From Halieaceae bacterium (GTDB lineage: Bacteria; Pseudomonadota; Gammaproteobacteria; Pseudomonadales; Halieaceae), in contig WTHO01000015.1 of assembly GCA_011523115.1 (NCBI GenBank), positions 1 to 5,505 of the forward strand: 5,505 nucleotides of DNA, written 5' to 3'. How positions within the stretch are numbered: position 1 is the stretch's first letter; every line of letters starts with the position of its first letter. The notes below the pieces were generated by a model. It saw nothing but the letters and a program-made list of their open reading frames with translations. It was not told the DNA's origin and did no database searches. The translations under genes were made by a program, and so were the position numbers. Below are positions 1-5,505 of the stretch, piece by piece.

Positions 1-716
1 GTATCGGTCTCGGCCACGCCGCGCGTCACCTGCCGCGTGCTGTGTCGCGCAAGTAGCGGGCCCGCCGCGGGCTTGCGCCGCACCTGCACCGTGAGCTCCA
101 CCGTCGGCACCCAGCCATAAGCGCCGTACAGCGTAAAGATCGGTGGCGGCATGATGTCAGCAAACATCAGGAGGTCAATCGGCCCGGGCGCGGCGCCGTC
201 CTTATGTGCCAGCCAGGCAACGAACTCACCCGAGCTATTGGTCTGCCCGTCGGTAAAGACTTCAGCACCCTGAACCATACGCAGATCGATGCTCTGGTGA
301 ATTTCCAGATGCGACATGGCCAGTGAGGCAGCTTCATCGAATGCCGGCACCGTGGGCGGCGTGGCGTTGGTCCAATCGGGCCCCTTCAGTAAGTCGAGAT
401 CGGTGTAGGCTGCGGTCGCCCTGAGCTTGAGTTGACCCTCCTGTCGCAGATCGGCACTGGCAAAATGCGTGCTCCGCGTCTCGGAAAGTGACTCGACGGC
501 AACCTCGACCTCCCCTAATGCCACCGGCGCCAGATAAAACGCATTAATACTGAGCGGATCCGGCTGTTCGAGCGCCTCAGACAAGGCGCGCCCGACGAGC
601 GCGAGCACATAGCCACCATTGGCCACAGAGCCGATGCGCCAGCCTCGATGCACTTCCGCCCGCCATCGAGACTCATTCAGTGGCGAGACCGCTGTATCTG
701 ACAAAAACTGGCTCAT
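1..716 (-). CDS. Acyl-CoA thioesterase family protein (double hotdog, TesB-like), C-terminus cut off by the window edge
   Basis: Reading the minus strand from the ATG at 716-714 gives 238 uninterrupted codons to the window edge. The protein looks like the thioesterase-like superfamily with two hotdog folds (TesB-related, PF13622 type), which hydrolyses acyl-CoA thioesters in the cytoplasm. The N-terminal hotdog carries GWRIGSVANGGYVLAL (residues 25-40), the NGGY start of the central helix. The second hotdog has FADIMPP (185-191), where D187 is a plausible catalytic acid, then PTVELTVQVRRKP (204-216). Family members are usually about 260-280 residues, so roughly 25-40 C-terminal residues, including the usual closing strand, are missing. 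The start is supported by an AGAGGAG ribosome site 4 nt upstream. It is transcribed divergently from the envelope operon. The family call is fairly safe; the acyl substrate cannot be read from the sequence, and I did not confirm the catalytic residues. Confidence 0.88.
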   Translation of the reverse strand, partial: MSQFLSDTAVSPLNESRWRAEVHRGWRIGSVANGGYVLALVGRALSEALEQPDPLSINAFYLAPVALGEVEVAVESLSETRSTHFASADLRQEGQLKLRATAAYTDLDLLKGPDWTNATPPTVPAFDEAASLAMSHLEIHQSIDLRMVQGAEVFTDGQTNSSGEFVAWLAHKDGAAPGPIDLLMFADIMPPPIFTLYGAYGWVPTVELTVQVRRKPAAGPLLARHSTRQVTRGVAETD

Positions 717-720
717 ACTG

Positions 721-727
721 CTCCTCT
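721..727 (-). promoter_or_regulatory. Ribosome binding site of the thioesterase gene
   Basis: The minus strand reads AGAGGAG followed by CAGT and the ATG at 716. It is a strong Shine-Dalgarno match with a somewhat short 4-nt spacer, and it fixes the start of the thioesterase. Confidence 0.75.
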
Positions 728-733
728 ATCGAC

Positions 734-745
734 CCCCCCGGGGGG
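734..745. repeat. Perfect 12-bp palindrome CCCCCCGGGGGG in the divergent intergenic region
   Basis: Six C are followed by six G with no loop (a seventh C lies at 733). It sits 6 bp beyond the thioesterase ribosome site (721-727), probably in that gene's 5' untranslated leader. It has no loop and no T-tract, so it does not look like an intrinsic terminator. It could be a protein-binding site or chance in GC-rich DNA; its function is unknown. Confidence 0.45.
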
Positions 746-820
746 CGTTTGTCCGGTATCCGTTCAGGCACGTTTTCTGCGCCCCATGCCCTGTCGGTGC
801 TTTTTTGGCTCACATCGATC

Positions 821-826
821 TATACT
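821..826 (+). promoter_or_regulatory. Possible -10 box (TATACT) of the envelope operon
   Basis: TATACT matches the sigma-70 -10 consensus at five of six positions. Transcription would begin near 833, leaving a leader of about 25 nt before the TTG start at 858. No good -35 hexamer lies 16-18 bp upstream (the best spacing reads TGCTTT), so an activator or another sigma factor may be needed, or the box may be fortuitous. If real, the ATG at 786 lies upstream of the transcript and cannot be the start of the first gene. Confidence 0.35.
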
Positions 827-846
827 GGCTTGCCGTATTACGAGCC

Positions 847-854
847 GGAGAGGG
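847..854 (+). promoter_or_regulatory. Ribosome binding site that decides a TTG start
   Basis: GGAGAGGG ends 3 nt before the TTG at 858; its GGAG core is 7 nt away. No comparable site precedes the in-frame ATG at 786. This purine block is the main reason for placing the start of the first operon gene at 858. Confidence 0.7.
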
Positions 855-857
855 ATC

Positions 858-2576
858 TTGGCCCATACGTGTCGACTGTCAGCCCGGCAAGGATTGCCGC
901 TTCTGACCCTACTTATTGCTGGGGCGGCATCGTTTTTTGTAAACGCCCAAGCGCAAGAAACCGTCCCTGAAAACGCTGGCGATAATACCGAAACGGCGCC
1001 TATCGTAATCGATATGGCCGCGCCATTGGAGCCCGAGCGTGCGCCCCCGCCGCCGCCAGAGCCGAGCGCTCTGGGTGTGTATCGAAACTACATCCAGTCA
1101 ATGGAGGCAAATGGTGGCGCCTTTGCGTCGGGCCTCACTGAACAGTTACTGGGGCTCGGATTGAATTTGCAGGCGCTGGATCGTCATGCCGAGGCGGCCG
1201 CGGTGCTCAAGCGCGGTGTTCACGTGAGTCGGGTTCAGTCAGGCCTGTACTCGGCGGATCAAATCCCCCTTCTCAGGGCCGAGATCCGCAGCCTGATCGC
1301 GCTGCAGCGTTTTGACGAGGTCGATGAACACCAGCGCTATTTGGCGCGCGTGGAATCCGAGGCACTGGAGGGATCAGCCGCCTCGATCGCTGCCTTGCTG
1401 GACCAAGGTGCCTGGGCGGAGCAGGCGTGGGAGCTCAAGCTCGGGGAGCAGGAGGCACATCTGGAGCATCTGGCGAGGAGTTGGGACTACTACCTCTTGG
1501 CCTATAACCAGAGCGTCAAACTCTACGGTGATCAGTCTCCCGAGCTGCTCAAATCACTGGAGGGGATGCTGCGCCTGCAATATCGATTTGCTGATCTGCA
1601 GCGGCAGAGCGCAAGTCAAAGCAGCTTTGGTAATAGCAACTATCGCCAAACCACCGCTCTGGGTGGCGCCTTCCGGCGAGGCGAAGCCGTACTCTCCACT
1701 ATATATGGCCTCAAACTCCAGAACGGCTCGAGTGCCGGTGAGCAGGCAAGCGATCTCACGCGTCTGGGTGATTGGGCCTGGTGGATGGGAAAGCGTTCCA
1801 ACGCGCGCAAATACTACGAGCAGGCATGGCACAGGGTCACGCTTCCCCCACCCGATACGCAAGACGAGTCCGGCGCCACGGCAGAGCCCGGTGCAACGGG
1901 AGAGCCCAGCGCAACGGAAGAGCCCGGCCCGACTGCAAACGAGACTGAAGCACCAAGCGCGCCTGCCGACGGCTTGGGTCTCGCGGACGTTGCCGGGAAT
2001 GACGCCGATGTGACAGACGACGCTGGCCTGCCTGAGGACATGAAAACCCCCAATCAAAACGCCGCGGATAAATCCTCTGACGAGACGAGCGTCGCATCAC
2101 AACCCCCTGCAGACGATGCAGAGCCTAGAGGGGACGGCGCGTCACAACCGTTACTGGCCATTGAGCTGGGGGGCCCACCCGTCGATGACCCCGTGATGCG
2201 GGCGGCACTTTTTGAGTCACCCTCGCCACTTCCTGACATCGACGGCATTCGCGCGCTACCGCCGTTCAGGCGGGATGCAACGGGTCCTCTGGTCGTGCAA
2301 TTTCGTTTGAATGAGTCCGGAAAAATCACACAACTTGAACGTCTCGCAGTGGCACCTGTCGAAGAGACTGAAGCCACGAGCCCGGATACAGATACCGAAA
2401 CAGGCACCGAAGAGGAGGAAGCCGTCGCACAACCCGCGATCGAGAGCGACCCTAATGTGGACCGCTTGCTCAGAAAAATGCGTAAAACGCGTTTCCGGCC
2501 TCGATTTGAGGGCGGCAAGCCCGTGGCGACTGATATGATCGTGTGGTCTTTTGATCTGAATCCGACGGGTTCATAA
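858..2576 (+). CDS. Exported TPR-like protein with a TonB-like C-terminal domain
   Basis: The TTG start gives 572 residues. Residues 1-32 form an export signal: MAHTCRLSAR, a hydrophobic stretch at 13-28, and AQA (30-32) as a likely signal peptidase I site. If uncleaved, this segment would be an inner-membrane anchor, and the following proline-rich PIVIDMAAP...RAPPPPPEP (48-69) does resemble the segment after the TonB anchor. Residues 71-250 and 299-325 are helical and TPR-like, for example LTEQLLGLGLNLQALDRHAEA and LGDWAWWMGKRSNARKYYEQAW. Residues 330-430 are an acidic, Pro/Ala-rich, disordered linker with three GATAEP-like repeats. Residues 468-567 match the TonB C-terminal fold: PLVVQFRLNESGKI, then MRKTRFRPRFEGGKPV with the hallmark FRP...GKPV. 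An acidic insert of about 30 residues (501-531) splits the domain. The anchor lacks the Ser/His pair of true TonB, so energy coupling to ExbB/ExbD is doubtful. It heads the operon. Its function is unknown; a periplasmic scaffold is an inference. Confidence 0.8.
   Translation: MAHTCRLSARQGLPLLTLLIAGAASFFVNAQAQETVPENAGDNTETAPIVIDMAAPLEPERAPPPPPEPSALGVYRNYIQSMEANGGAFASGLTEQLLGLGLNLQALDRHAEAAAVLKRGVHVSRVQSGLYSADQIPLLRAEIRSLIALQRFDEVDEHQRYLARVESEALEGSAASIAALLDQGAWAEQAWELKLGEQEAHLEHLARSWDYYLLAYNQSVKLYGDQSPELLKSLEGMLRLQYRFADLQRQSASQSSFGNSNYRQTTALGGAFRRGEAVLSTIYGLKLQNGSSAGEQASDLTRLGDWAWWMGKRSNARKYYEQAWHRVTLPPPDTQDESGATAEPGATGEPSATEEPGPTANETEAPSAPADGLGLADVAGNDADVTDDAGLPEDMKTPNQNAADKSSDETSVASQPPADDAEPRGDGASQPLLAIELGGPPVDDPVMRAALFESPSPLPDIDGIRALPPFRRDATGPLVVQFRLNESGKITQLERLAVAPVEETEATSPDTDTETGTEEEEAVAQPAIESDPNVDRLLRKMRKTRFRPRFEGGKPVATDMIVWSFDLNPTGS
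1872..1925 (+). repeat. Three degenerate 18-bp tandem units in the linker of the TPR/TonB-like gene
   Basis: Units at 1872-1889, 1890-1907 and 1908-1925 encode GATAEP, GATGEP and SATEEP; a weaker fourth (GPTANE) follows. They keep the reading frame and lie in the disordered linker between the helical and TonB-like domains. Such repeats can vary in copy number between strains and so change linker length. Confidence 0.75.
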
Positions 2577-2596
2577 GCGATGGTCGTATACACCCC

Positions 2597-3787
2597 ATGA
2601 ACACCCGATTTTTCATGCAAGCGCATCAGCCCAACCTCCTGCGCTGGCTCGCGACAGGCGCATTGGTCGGTGTGATGTTGACGTTGATGGGTTGTCCCTC
2701 CGCCAGCACGCCAACGACGCCCTCTGTGCCGTCGCCCCCTTCGTCGCCCTCGAGCTCCGGCGCCTCCTCACCCGCGTCGAGTGGATCCAGCGGGCCCAGC
2801 TCACCAAGCTCCAGCAGCTCGTCAAGTTCCAGCAGCAGCTCGGGCTCCAGCTCGAGTAGCGGCAGCTCTGGCGCCAGCGGTCCCAGCTCATCAGGCAGTA
2901 GCGGGAGCGCCGGCTCCAGCGCGCCCAGCTCGGGTAGCGGCAGTCCAAGTGCCGGGGCATCAGGCAGCCAAGGGGCTGGAATGCCCGGGAGCCCCTCCAG
3001 CGGAGACAGCGCCGGTGATGGCGCCGCCGGGAGCGACAGTGCGGGCGGCAATATGCCCGGTGATGCGGGCGCCGGCGGTGGTGAGCCGGGTTTCGGTGAT
3101 ATGGCAGGGGGCGCAGATCTGCCCTCAATGGTCGACACCCTCCCGACCTTTGATGAGACCTATGGCGCGGAAGGCAATGCCGAAGGCGGTGCGCAAGAAG
3201 GCGGCGCACCGGATGGCGACGAGACAGGTGGTAGCGCTGGCGGCAACAACGGATCCGGCAGTGCGGGGCAGAACAGCGGCGTTGCAGACAGCGGCGACGC
3301 GACCGGGCCCGGCACCCGCGCCAGTGGTGGCATGGAGTCAGATGCGGGGACCGGTGGGCCCATGACCGCCGCCGAGCGGGTCGCGATTCTGGACCGACAG
3401 CTCGAGGAAAGCACCCGCGATTTCGACGGCATTATTTATGATGAGGAGCAGCGCCAGCGCGAGGCAGCCCGTGATCGCGCCGCGCAGACTGCCCAAACCG
3501 GGGGCGGCGGCTCGGAGCCAAACGATGCCGAGGAACCCACTTTTGGTGGCGGCATGGCCAGCGCCGGTGGTGGCTCAGTGGGCGGCGGTATCGGTGGCCG
3601 CAGTAGCGCACCACCCACCGATGGCGCCAAGTATCCTCCACCACCCGACATCCCCAATGGCAACGATGACGACGTGGTGGCCCGCCAGTTGCGCGAGGCG
3701 GCGATGCGGGAACCCGACCCCGCCGTCCGGGACAAGCTCTGGCAGGAGTATCGGAAGTACAAAGGGATTGAGGAGCCTGACTCATGA
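2597..3787 (+). CDS. Ser/Gly-rich low-complexity outer-membrane lipoprotein, uncharacterised
   Basis: This 396-residue protein begins with a lipoprotein signal: a hydrophobic stretch at 14-31 and the lipobox LMGC, with Cys33 as the lipidated residue. Pro follows at +2, not Asp, so outer-membrane sorting is expected. Residues 35-125 are Ser/Pro/Gly-rich with twelve consecutive serines (71-82); residues 126-255 are Gly/Ala/Asp-rich. Two ordered segments follow: a charged predicted helix (257-297, containing AILDRQLEESTRDFDGIIYD) and a C-terminal motif (347-391, containing IPNGNDDDVVARQLREAAM and LWQEYRKYKG). I recall similar C-terminal segments in uncharacterised gammaproteobacterial proteins, but did not check this. 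The shape suggests a lipid anchor on a long flexible tether presenting a small helical domain. The start has no clear Shine-Dalgarno; the Met at 2615 (residue 7) is an alternative that keeps the signal intact. It lies 20 bp after the TPR/TonB-like gene and overlaps the next gene by 4 bp. Its function is unknown. Confidence 0.8.
   Translation: MNTRFFMQAHQPNLLRWLATGALVGVMLTLMGCPSASTPTTPSVPSPPSSPSSSGASSPASSGSSGPSSPSSSSSSSSSSSSGSSSSSGSSGASGPSSSGSSGSAGSSAPSSGSGSPSAGASGSQGAGMPGSPSSGDSAGDGAAGSDSAGGNMPGDAGAGGGEPGFGDMAGGADLPSMVDTLPTFDETYGAEGNAEGGAQEGGAPDGDETGGSAGGNNGSGSAGQNSGVADSGDATGPGTRASGGMESDAGTGGPMTAAERVAILDRQLEESTRDFDGIIYDEEQRQREAARDRAAQTAQTGGGGSEPNDAEEPTFGGGMASAGGGSVGGGIGGRSSAPPTDGAKYPPPPDIPNGNDDDVVARQLREAAMREPDPAVRDKLWQEYRKYKGIEEPDS
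2807..2842 (+). other. Run of twelve serine codons using five different codons
   Basis: Residues 71-82 of the Ser/Gly-rich lipoprotein are all serine, encoded by a mixture of AGC, TCC, TCG, TCA and AGT. The DNA is therefore not a simple trinucleotide repeat that grew by slippage. Selection for a serine tract at the protein level is the simpler reading. Confidence 0.85.
3771..3775 (+). promoter_or_regulatory. Ribosome binding site of the second lipoprotein gene, inside the preceding coding region
   Basis: AGGAG lies 8 nt before the ATG at 3784, within the last codons of the Ser/Gly-rich lipoprotein gene. It supports the 3784 start and the 4-bp ATGA overlap. An alternative ATG directly after it (3787) would lose only one residue. 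Confidence 0.75.
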
Positions 3788-5004
3788 TGCGCCTGATTTT
3801 GCCCCTCACGCTCGGCATGGCGCTCTTGTCAGGGTGCGTCTCCGAGACCGTGAAGTCGACCTCGGTACCCGTGCTGGATACACCGACCACGCTCGCCCCG
3901 GAGGCGGAATTGCTCGATGTTGGGGTGGTGATCCTCGATCCGGGCATCAGCGCTGAAGAAGACGAGGAGCTGGTTTATCCCGAGGTGCGCAAGGCTGAAG
4001 CCACCTTCATGGCGACCGAGCTGGCGGAGGTCCTCGCCGAGCAAGGAGGCTGGGGTGCAGTCAGGGTGGTACCCGACGACCGGCAGTTCTCCGATCTGCT
4101 GGTCCGCGGCACGATACTAGGCTCCGACGGGGAATCTCTGGAACTGAAGATTCTCGTCAGCGATGCGCGGGGCAAGCTGTGGCTCGACAAGCGCTATCAG
4201 GGTGTAACGAGTCGCTACGCCTATGAGCAGGGCACCCGGGTGAAGCAGGACCCTTTTCTCGCGGTGTATCGCATGATCGCCAACGACATGCTTGAGATCT
4301 TTGAGGGCGTCCCGGCCGAGGATCGGGTCACCATTCGACGTGTGGCCGAGATGCGCTTTGCGCGGGACTTCGCGAACGGCGCGTTTGCTGATTATCTCGA
4401 TGAGGATGAGGCCGGTCAGATCAGCCTGCGTCGATTGCCGGCTGAAGATGACCCCATGTTGACCCGGGTCCGCGGCCTGCGTCAGCGACACTATGTGTTC
4501 GTGGATACGCTGCAGGGCCACTACACCGGATTCGCTGAAGACATGTACACGCCCTATCAGGAGTGGCGCAAGGCGAGTTATGAAGAAACCGTTGCCCTGC
4601 GTGAGCTGGAGGCCGAATCCCAGCGCGAGATGATCGCAGGCGGCGCCGCTATTCTCGCAGGCATTGTGGCACAGACCTCCAGTAGTCGAACGACTCGAAG
4701 CGCCGGTGCCGTCGGTGTCCTGGGTGGCGGCGCATTGTTAAAGAGCGGATTGGAAAAGCGCGCCGAATCCAACATTCATTCGCTGGCGCTGGAAGAATTA
4801 GGGCAGTCACTGGATGCAGAGATCACCCCCCGGGTGATCGAGCTCGAGGATCGCACAGTTCGCCTCACCGGGAACGTTGAGGACCAGTACGATCAATGGC
4901 GAGAGCTGTTAGCCGACATCTACGCCGCGGAGCTCGCTGCACTGGAGCCTCCGGAAGCGCCAAGTGACGAAGTGTCCCCGCCGCCTGAATCGCAGGACTC
5001 GTGA
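3784..5004 (+). CDS. Uncharacterised lipoprotein with a possible TolB/FlgO-like region and a glycine zipper
   Basis: This 406-residue protein has a compact lipoprotein signal with lipobox LSGC and Cys18 as the lipid site; Val at +2 suggests the outer membrane. Residues 44-140 alternate strands and helices: LLDVGVVILDPG, a helix through MATELAEVLAEQGGWGAVRVVP, then SDLLVRGTILGSDGESLELK and VSDARGKLWLDKRYQG. This pattern resembles the small alpha/beta fold of TolB N-domain, FlgO or CsgG-like lipoproteins; I infer this by eye. Residues 160-280 are mostly helical and charged. Residues 284-322 (AGGAAILAGIVA and AGAVGVLGGGALLKSG) form a Gly/Ala-rich hydrophobic glycine zipper, typical of segments that pack in or on membranes. 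RTVRLTGNVEDQYDQW (357-372) recalls the strand pattern of BON domains. The tail (388-406) is Pro/Glu-rich. It overlaps both neighbours by 4 bp, suggesting translational coupling. I recall similar lipoproteins of unknown function in gammaproteobacteria, but could not check this. Confidence 0.85.
   Translation: MMRLILPLTLGMALLSGCVSETVKSTSVPVLDTPTTLAPEAELLDVGVVILDPGISAEEDEELVYPEVRKAEATFMATELAEVLAEQGGWGAVRVVPDDRQFSDLLVRGTILGSDGESLELKILVSDARGKLWLDKRYQGVTSRYAYEQGTRVKQDPFLAVYRMIANDMLEIFEGVPAEDRVTIRRVAEMRFARDFANGAFADYLDEDEAGQISLRRLPAEDDPMLTRVRGLRQRHYVFVDTLQGHYTGFAEDMYTPYQEWRKASYEETVALRELEAESQREMIAGGAAILAGIVAQTSSSRTTRSAGAVGVLGGGALLKSGLEKRAESNIHSLALEELGQSLDAEITPRVIELEDRTVRLTGNVEDQYDQWRELLADIYAAELAALEPPEAPSDEVSPPPESQDS
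4821..4839. repeat. Perfect 8-bp inverted repeat with 3-nt loop inside the second lipoprotein gene
   Basis: The sequence is GATCACCC-CCC-GGGTGATC. It encodes ITPRVI near the C-terminus and could form a stable RNA hairpin. No T-tract follows, so it is not a classical terminator. It may be chance in GC-rich coding DNA. Confidence 0.5.
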
Positions 5005-5505
5005 CCGACAAGACAGAGCAGCCCCTCTCCGCAACCACCTTCGAACCCGCACCGGCCTCCAACGAGGCGGGTGGCCCGCCCCCCGAAGGTGAGCAGTCGC
5101 GTGCCATCTACATCGGGCTGGGTGTCGGCGTCGTCCTGTTGGGTTTTGTGTTTTTTGTGCTGCCTGCGCTGGTATCAACCGACCCGACCGGCACCAACCC
5201 CACGGTGGACGCTTCTGCCGACGCAGCCGCGAGCACTGAAGTAGCCGCGAGCACTGCGGGCACGCTACCGAAAGCTGCCACACAAGGCACCGAGGGTCGC
5301 AGCCCTTTTGCCGACGCACAGGAGAGCGCGTTACGGCGGGACGCCCAGGAGGTGCTACAGGCACTGCTGTCGTTACAAGAATCACTTGATGAACGGGGCG
5401 CCACGCGATGGGGTGAGCCCGCCTATCGCGACGCCTTGGCGCGCGCCGCAGCGGGCGACGCTGCGTATCGGGAGCGAGATTTTGTTGCGGCGACAGCTGA
5501 GTATC
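5001..5505 (+). CDS. Single-pass membrane protein with a periplasmic helical region, C-terminus outside the window
   Basis: A GTG start overlapping the previous stop (GTGA) opens 168 codons that run to the window edge without a stop. Residues 1-34 are hydrophilic and Pro-rich. Residues 36-58 (AIYIGLGVGVVLLGFVFFVLPALV) are one transmembrane helix. An Ala/Thr/Ser-rich spacer (59-100) leads to a helical region from about 101 (SPFADAQESALRRDAQEVLQ, then RWGEPAYRDALARAAAGDAAYRERDFVAATAEY) whose AxxGDxxYRxxxFxxAxxxY spacing looks like the start of a TPR-like repeat. The absence of a signal peptidase site and the position of the helix suggest the N-terminus is cytoplasmic and the bulk periplasmic. 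The ribosome site (GCAGGA, 3 nt from GTG) is short-spaced, so translation probably depends on coupling to the upstream gene. I vaguely recall such N-termini on larger proteins that end in a formylglycine-generating-enzyme-like domain, but nothing here shows it. Confidence 0.75.
   Translation, partial: MTDKTEQPLSATTFEPAPASNEAGGPPPEGEQSRAIYIGLGVGVVLLGFVFFVLPALVSTDPTGTNPTVDASADAAASTEVAASTAGTLPKAATQGTEGRSPFADAQESALRRDAQEVLQALLSLQESLDERGATRWGEPAYRDALARAAAGDAAYRERDFVAATAEY
5225..5256 (+). repeat. 14-bp direct repeat spaced by 18 bp in the membrane-protein gene
   Basis: AGCCGCGAGCACTG occurs at 5225-5238 and again at 5243-5256, both in frame and encoding AAST. It lies in the low-complexity spacer just after the transmembrane helix and probably reflects a small in-frame duplication. 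Confidence 0.7.

Noticed and set aside
734..750. C6G6 palindrome followed by CGTTTG considered as an intrinsic terminator
   Set aside because: It has no loop, the following T-run is only three bases, and no gene ends nearby on either strand.
619..970. Two overlapping plus-strand frames (619-906 and 680-970) spanning the intergenic region
   Set aside because: They run antisense over the thioesterase start and the operon promoter region, lack ribosome sites and encode nothing recognisable.
2580..2600. Six-codon mini-frame ending in ATGA at the start of the Ser/Gly-rich lipoprotein gene
   Set aside because: The overlap looks like a coupling leader, but it has no ribosome site and such a short frame is easily chance.
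2054..2626. Minus-strand frame of 190 codons opposite the TonB-like domain
   Set aside because: It has no ribosome site or recognisable domain, and the plus strand encodes a clear TonB-like motif there.
2740..2960. Repetitive AGC/TCC-rich DNA considered as a CRISPR or satellite array
   Set aside because: There are no regular repeats with unique spacers; the pattern is explained by serine and glycine codons in one reading frame.
2613..3209. Long open frames on the minus strand opposite the Ser/Gly-rich lipoprotein gene (also 2626-3138)
   Set aside because: They are mirror images of GC-rich low-complexity codons, giving Arg/His- or Leu/Pro-rich products with no domain, and they lie opposite a gene with a clear lipobox and operon context.
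4909..5385. Minus-strand frame of 158 codons opposite the lipoprotein end and the membrane-protein gene
   Set aside because: Its product is rich in Arg, Pro and Cys with no structure, while the plus strand shows a transmembrane helix and an overlapping start.

Overview
The window is GC-rich, densely packed bacterial DNA with no mobile element, RNA gene or CRISPR array that I can see. Two outer-membrane-type lipoproteins, a TonB-type C-terminal domain and a TesB-like thioesterase point to a Gram-negative bacterium. From recalled resemblance of the proteins, I infer a gammaproteobacterium, perhaps a marine one; no marker gene here settles this.

Layout: positions 1-716 (minus strand) hold most of a double-hotdog acyl-CoA thioesterase, whose C-terminal end lies outside the window. 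Positions 717-857 are a divergent intergenic region with a ribosome binding site for each flanking gene, a 12-bp C6G6 palindrome and a TATACT -10-like box. From 858 to the right edge, four plus-strand genes form one apparent operon: (1) 858-2576, an exported or membrane-anchored protein with TPR-like helical repeats and a TonB-like C-terminal domain; (2) 2597-3787, a Ser/Gly-rich lipoprotein; (3) 3784-5004, a second lipoprotein with a possible TolB/FlgO-like alpha/beta region and a glycine zipper; (4) 5001-5505, the start of a single-pass membrane protein that runs out of the window. Genes 1 and 2 are 20 bp apart; genes 2/3 and 3/4 overlap by 4 bp (ATGA and GTGA), which suggests translational coupling. 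No terminator is visible between them.

All four operon products are predicted to be exported or membrane-bound, with their main domains facing the periplasm or outer membrane. A joint role in a cell-envelope assembly is the natural inference, but none has a function I can name. The thioesterase is metabolic, divergently transcribed and probably unrelated. The operon is the best candidate here for an undescribed system: a TonB-like protein carrying helical repeats, a long flexible lipoprotein and a glycine-zipper lipoprotein made together.
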